From Phallusia mammillata (taxonomy: Eukaryota; Chordata; Ascidiacea; Phlebobranchia; Ascidiidae), in the NCBI GenBank assembly GCA_003260075.1, contig QLIY01000653.1, positions 30,283-94,282 on the forward strand: a DNA stretch of 64,000 nt, written 5' to 3'. The notes under the pieces were generated by a model that did no database searches, was not told the origin of the DNA, and saw only the letters and a list, made by a program, of their open reading frames with translations. Positions 61,763 to 64,000 of this stretch are shown here, piece by piece. Position 1 is the first letter of the stretch; each line of letters starts with the position of its first letter. Made by a program: the position numbers and the translations under genes.

Positions 61763-64000
61763 TTAATTGTTCGTTAGGTTGGAGTACTGACTGAGGTCAC
61801 AAGTCTTCAATCCCCTGTAAGTCGTCTTGCGCCAAGTGTAGCTGAATGCTGGGATTCCGCGAATCGTCTTGAAGGTAATTTTATTGTAGCAGTACCATTG
61901 TCCCAAAGCTTGGCTGAAAAAGAAACACGCCATAAATTGTTTGATTTAAAATATTCACAACCGACGAATTGAAAGACAAAACACAATCAAAAATAGTTAA
62001 TTCTTCTTTCAAAAACATGTAATGATTTCACTATACACGGACTTGAAAAGTAATTTAAGCATAAACATTACTGCCAAGGTGCTGGTGTATATAGAATACA
62101 TCGTTCAGACGTTTCGCCAATCTCTGTTGTCATCATTAGTGCAGAGAGATTGTCGAAACGTCTGAATGATGTATTCTATATACACCAGTACCTTGGCAGT
62201 AAGGTTTATGCTTAAATGGCAGTAATGTTTTTCAAACCTTTGGCAGTAATGTTTATGCTTAATTTATGCAAAAAAATTGGTAATGGTGGCGTTGCAGAAT
62301 GCTATTTTTAAAATTTGAACATTTTTTTGCATTTTGGGAAAATCGCCTATTGTAATAAAGCCTGTTGCAAGCCGATAATCGTAAGTGCTTACCAGGATCT
62401 GTAGTAAGTACGTTTGTAGAAACGAAGGCAGGCGTTGGAAAGGAAACAACGGTAGGAACATATGTAGAATGTCATCAGTTTTGCTTTGGCGTCATAAAGT
62501 TGGTCAGAGTAGGTTACATATTCCCCGATCTTGTAATCATCACACTCCTTTTTGACGAATTCGTCGATCATATAATCAACCTTATCGGTCATCCATGTTT
62601 TGCCTGAAAAACAAATTGTCTGACATTAGAATCGATGCCACATAGAAGTAACTGGAAGCTGCACGCAGTCCGTTGACATTTTGTGTTTTTTGTAAGAATG
62701 TTTTATTAGTTTATACCAGGGGTCACCAAACTACGGCTCGCGGGCCAGTTTCGGCCCGGCCCGCAAAACTGAGTTTTGGTTTACCAAAACGCTTTAAACA
62801 AACATGTATTAGGGATAGATTTCCCAGTCACATCGAATTACAACACATAGAAATGACCCAAACGCGTCTTTTTACATCACAGACAAGAGCAAAGAAAAGT
62901 GATTATGTGCAAACAATGTCTTCTTTTGTTTCTTGTGATAGAATAAAGTAACATTGCTTGTTAGAGAAGACATCTGTACATTCTACATAATAAAGTTTCT
63001 AATTTAACAGCCACACCGCCTGAATTTAAAAAGTATTGTAAAAAGGCCAATAGCACTTGACTGTCACATGAAAATCGCCACGCAAGTTTAGGCCCTCACA
63101 CGGCATTATTTAAATTAACCGGCCCGCTGTGAAAAAAGTTTCGTGACCATTAAGGTGAAACAAAACTTCTGTATTGTTTGCACCGAAAATGTATCAATCC
63201 CAGATTCGCGTTATACTTTTGTAGGTTTGGTTTTTGCATGACACATTCTTACCGTGAATACAGTCAATAGTGCGCCTATAATGGTCAGCGCGACATTTGA
63301 CAACGGATTCAAGGTATTTCCAGTAGATGTCGAGATATTCATAAACCTTTTGGTAAAGTTGATCTCCGTATTCGGTAATCTTTTCCAGCCTGGTTGTCAA
63401 ACACGTAACGAGACTGAAACACAGCACAGAAAGTTACCAGATGTCATCACAATATACCTTGTTCGGCAAATACCTGATGGTTACAGTATCTATTTAACCT
63501 AACAAACATTTCAAGTTTCAAAATATATTGTTTCGCTAAATTAGCAGGTTCTACTTTTAAAACTTATGCACGATTTTCATCTCACTTTGTGACAAGTTTC
63601 GCGTGGAAGTCTTGAACACATTTGGTCCTGGAAGCAATAGCGTCGTTGTATTGCTTCAAGTAACAGTCCCTCAGTTCAATAAGTTTATCGCAGTACACTT
63701 TGATCCTTTCATCTCTCTCTGCCATCAAACTTTCCTTCACAGCAAGTNTCATCTCTCTCTGCCATCAAACTTTCCTTCACAGCAAGTGAGGTGGCGGAGC
63801 TAAGCACAAAAATTAGAATAAATATTTAAATCAATTGCGTACCCTGTACAAAATTTGATACCCATAGGATGTTAATTTGACATCCAATAAAATTTAATAT
63901 CGCGAAAACAAGGTATTAGAAAATACCTGATTCTGTACGCATAATATTTGTAGACATAGTTGTTGAAGTAAGTCTTGTACTCAGCATGGCAGCTGTCGAC
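61763..64000 (-). CDS. Unrecognised Cys/Tyr-rich helical protein, upstream paralogue, partial at window edge
   Basis: I do not recognise the family. Exons (minus) are 64000-63927 (cut by the window), 63799-63586, 63413-63253, 62603-62393 and 61913-61763, phases closing once the N-linked 40-bp duplication in the second exon is removed. The protein has charged amphipathic helices with paired cysteines (VYCDKLIELRDCYLKQY, NLVTCLTTRLEKI, VVKCRADHYRRTIDC). Then comes an aromatic Cys block (YICSYRCFLSNACLRFYKR) and a basic Tyr/Trp tail (YTWRKTTYRGLKTC). The stop is followed 23 nt later by AATAAA. No transmembrane segment is seen. The cysteine-rich pattern suggests a secreted structural protein; that is inference. 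Confidence 0.75.
62055..62214. repeat. Foldback hairpin with arms of about 72 bp, in an intron of the upstream Cys/Tyr-rich gene
   Basis: The left arm (62055-62126) and right arm (about 62142-62214) are near-perfect inverse copies around a short spacer. Both carry CGAAACGTCTGAA. A further partial direct repeat with GGCAGTAATGTTT follows to 62,262. It is related in motif to the foldback in the FoxQ intron. Confidence 0.8.
62108..62140 (-). other. Degenerate hammerhead-like core in the hairpin
   Basis: The minus strand reads TGATGA, CAA-CAGAGA-TTG, G, CGAAA, CGTC. The first C of CUGAUGA is lost and stem II is short. It shares GAAACGTC with the motif at 12,483. Confidence 0.3.
62717..63153. mobile_element. 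Old hAT-type element in an intron of the upstream Cys/Tyr-rich gene
   Basis: The left end, CAGGGGTCACCAAACTACGG followed by CTCGCGGGCC, is a widespread hAT-type terminus. The right end (GGCCCGC ... AGTTTCGTGACC) is a decayed inverse. No target duplication or transposase is seen. Confidence 0.65.
63709..63787. repeat. 39-bp direct duplication around a single N inside a coding exon
   Basis: Copies 63709-63747 and 63749-63787 are identical and joined by N at 63748. The 40-nt addition shifts the reading frame of the exon, and deleting it restores an open frame in phase with both neighbours. Confidence 0.92.

Overview
The window is nuclear DNA of a chordate, most likely an ascidian tunicate (Ciona- or Phallusia-like; this is inference). 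It is AT-rich and its genes are cut into many short exons. The proteins are metazoan: sarcomeric myosin II, FoxQ1-type forkhead, FAM227 and G-alpha-q. Introns and spacers hold short hAT-type elements, tRNA-derived SINEs and foldback elements. Coding models were built by hand from GT/AG sites, phase continuity and family similarity. For every multi-exon model except the start of the last gene, the codon phases close.

Layout. (1) 1-5,946, minus: the 5' part of a muscle myosin heavy chain gene, with a TATA box, a non-coding first exon and coding exons to the window edge. (2) 9,888-17,242, minus: a FoxQ1-like transcription factor in three exons, with a large intron inside the forkhead domain and an eh1-type repressor motif. 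(3) 20,144-27,325, plus: a FAM227-family gene, 16 coding exons, 556 codons. (4) 31,611-33,118: a hAT MITE carrying a second hAT element inside it. (5) 34,830-48,362, plus: a G-alpha-q gene with three alternative first coding exons, each splicing in the same phase to one shared body. (6) 51,680-58,278: several hAT-like elements, including a second nested pair. (7) 59,607-64,000, minus: two head-to-tail paralogous genes for Cys/Tyr-rich, apparently secreted helical proteins that I do not recognise.

Assembly caveats. Runs of exactly ten G (or ten C) recur, mostly between two near-identical copies of 50-125 bp, and single N bases also sit between duplicated segments. One N-flanked duplication breaks a coding exon, and removing it restores the frame. 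These duplications therefore look like unresolved haplotype or contig joins, not biology.

The observations most worth following are the three-promoter layout of the G-alpha-q gene, the tandem Cys/Tyr-rich gene pair, hammerhead-ribozyme-like cores in dispersed repeats, and a GC-AG intron directly after the myosin start exon. The genes do not form one pathway; the window is an ordinary stretch of gene neighbourhood.
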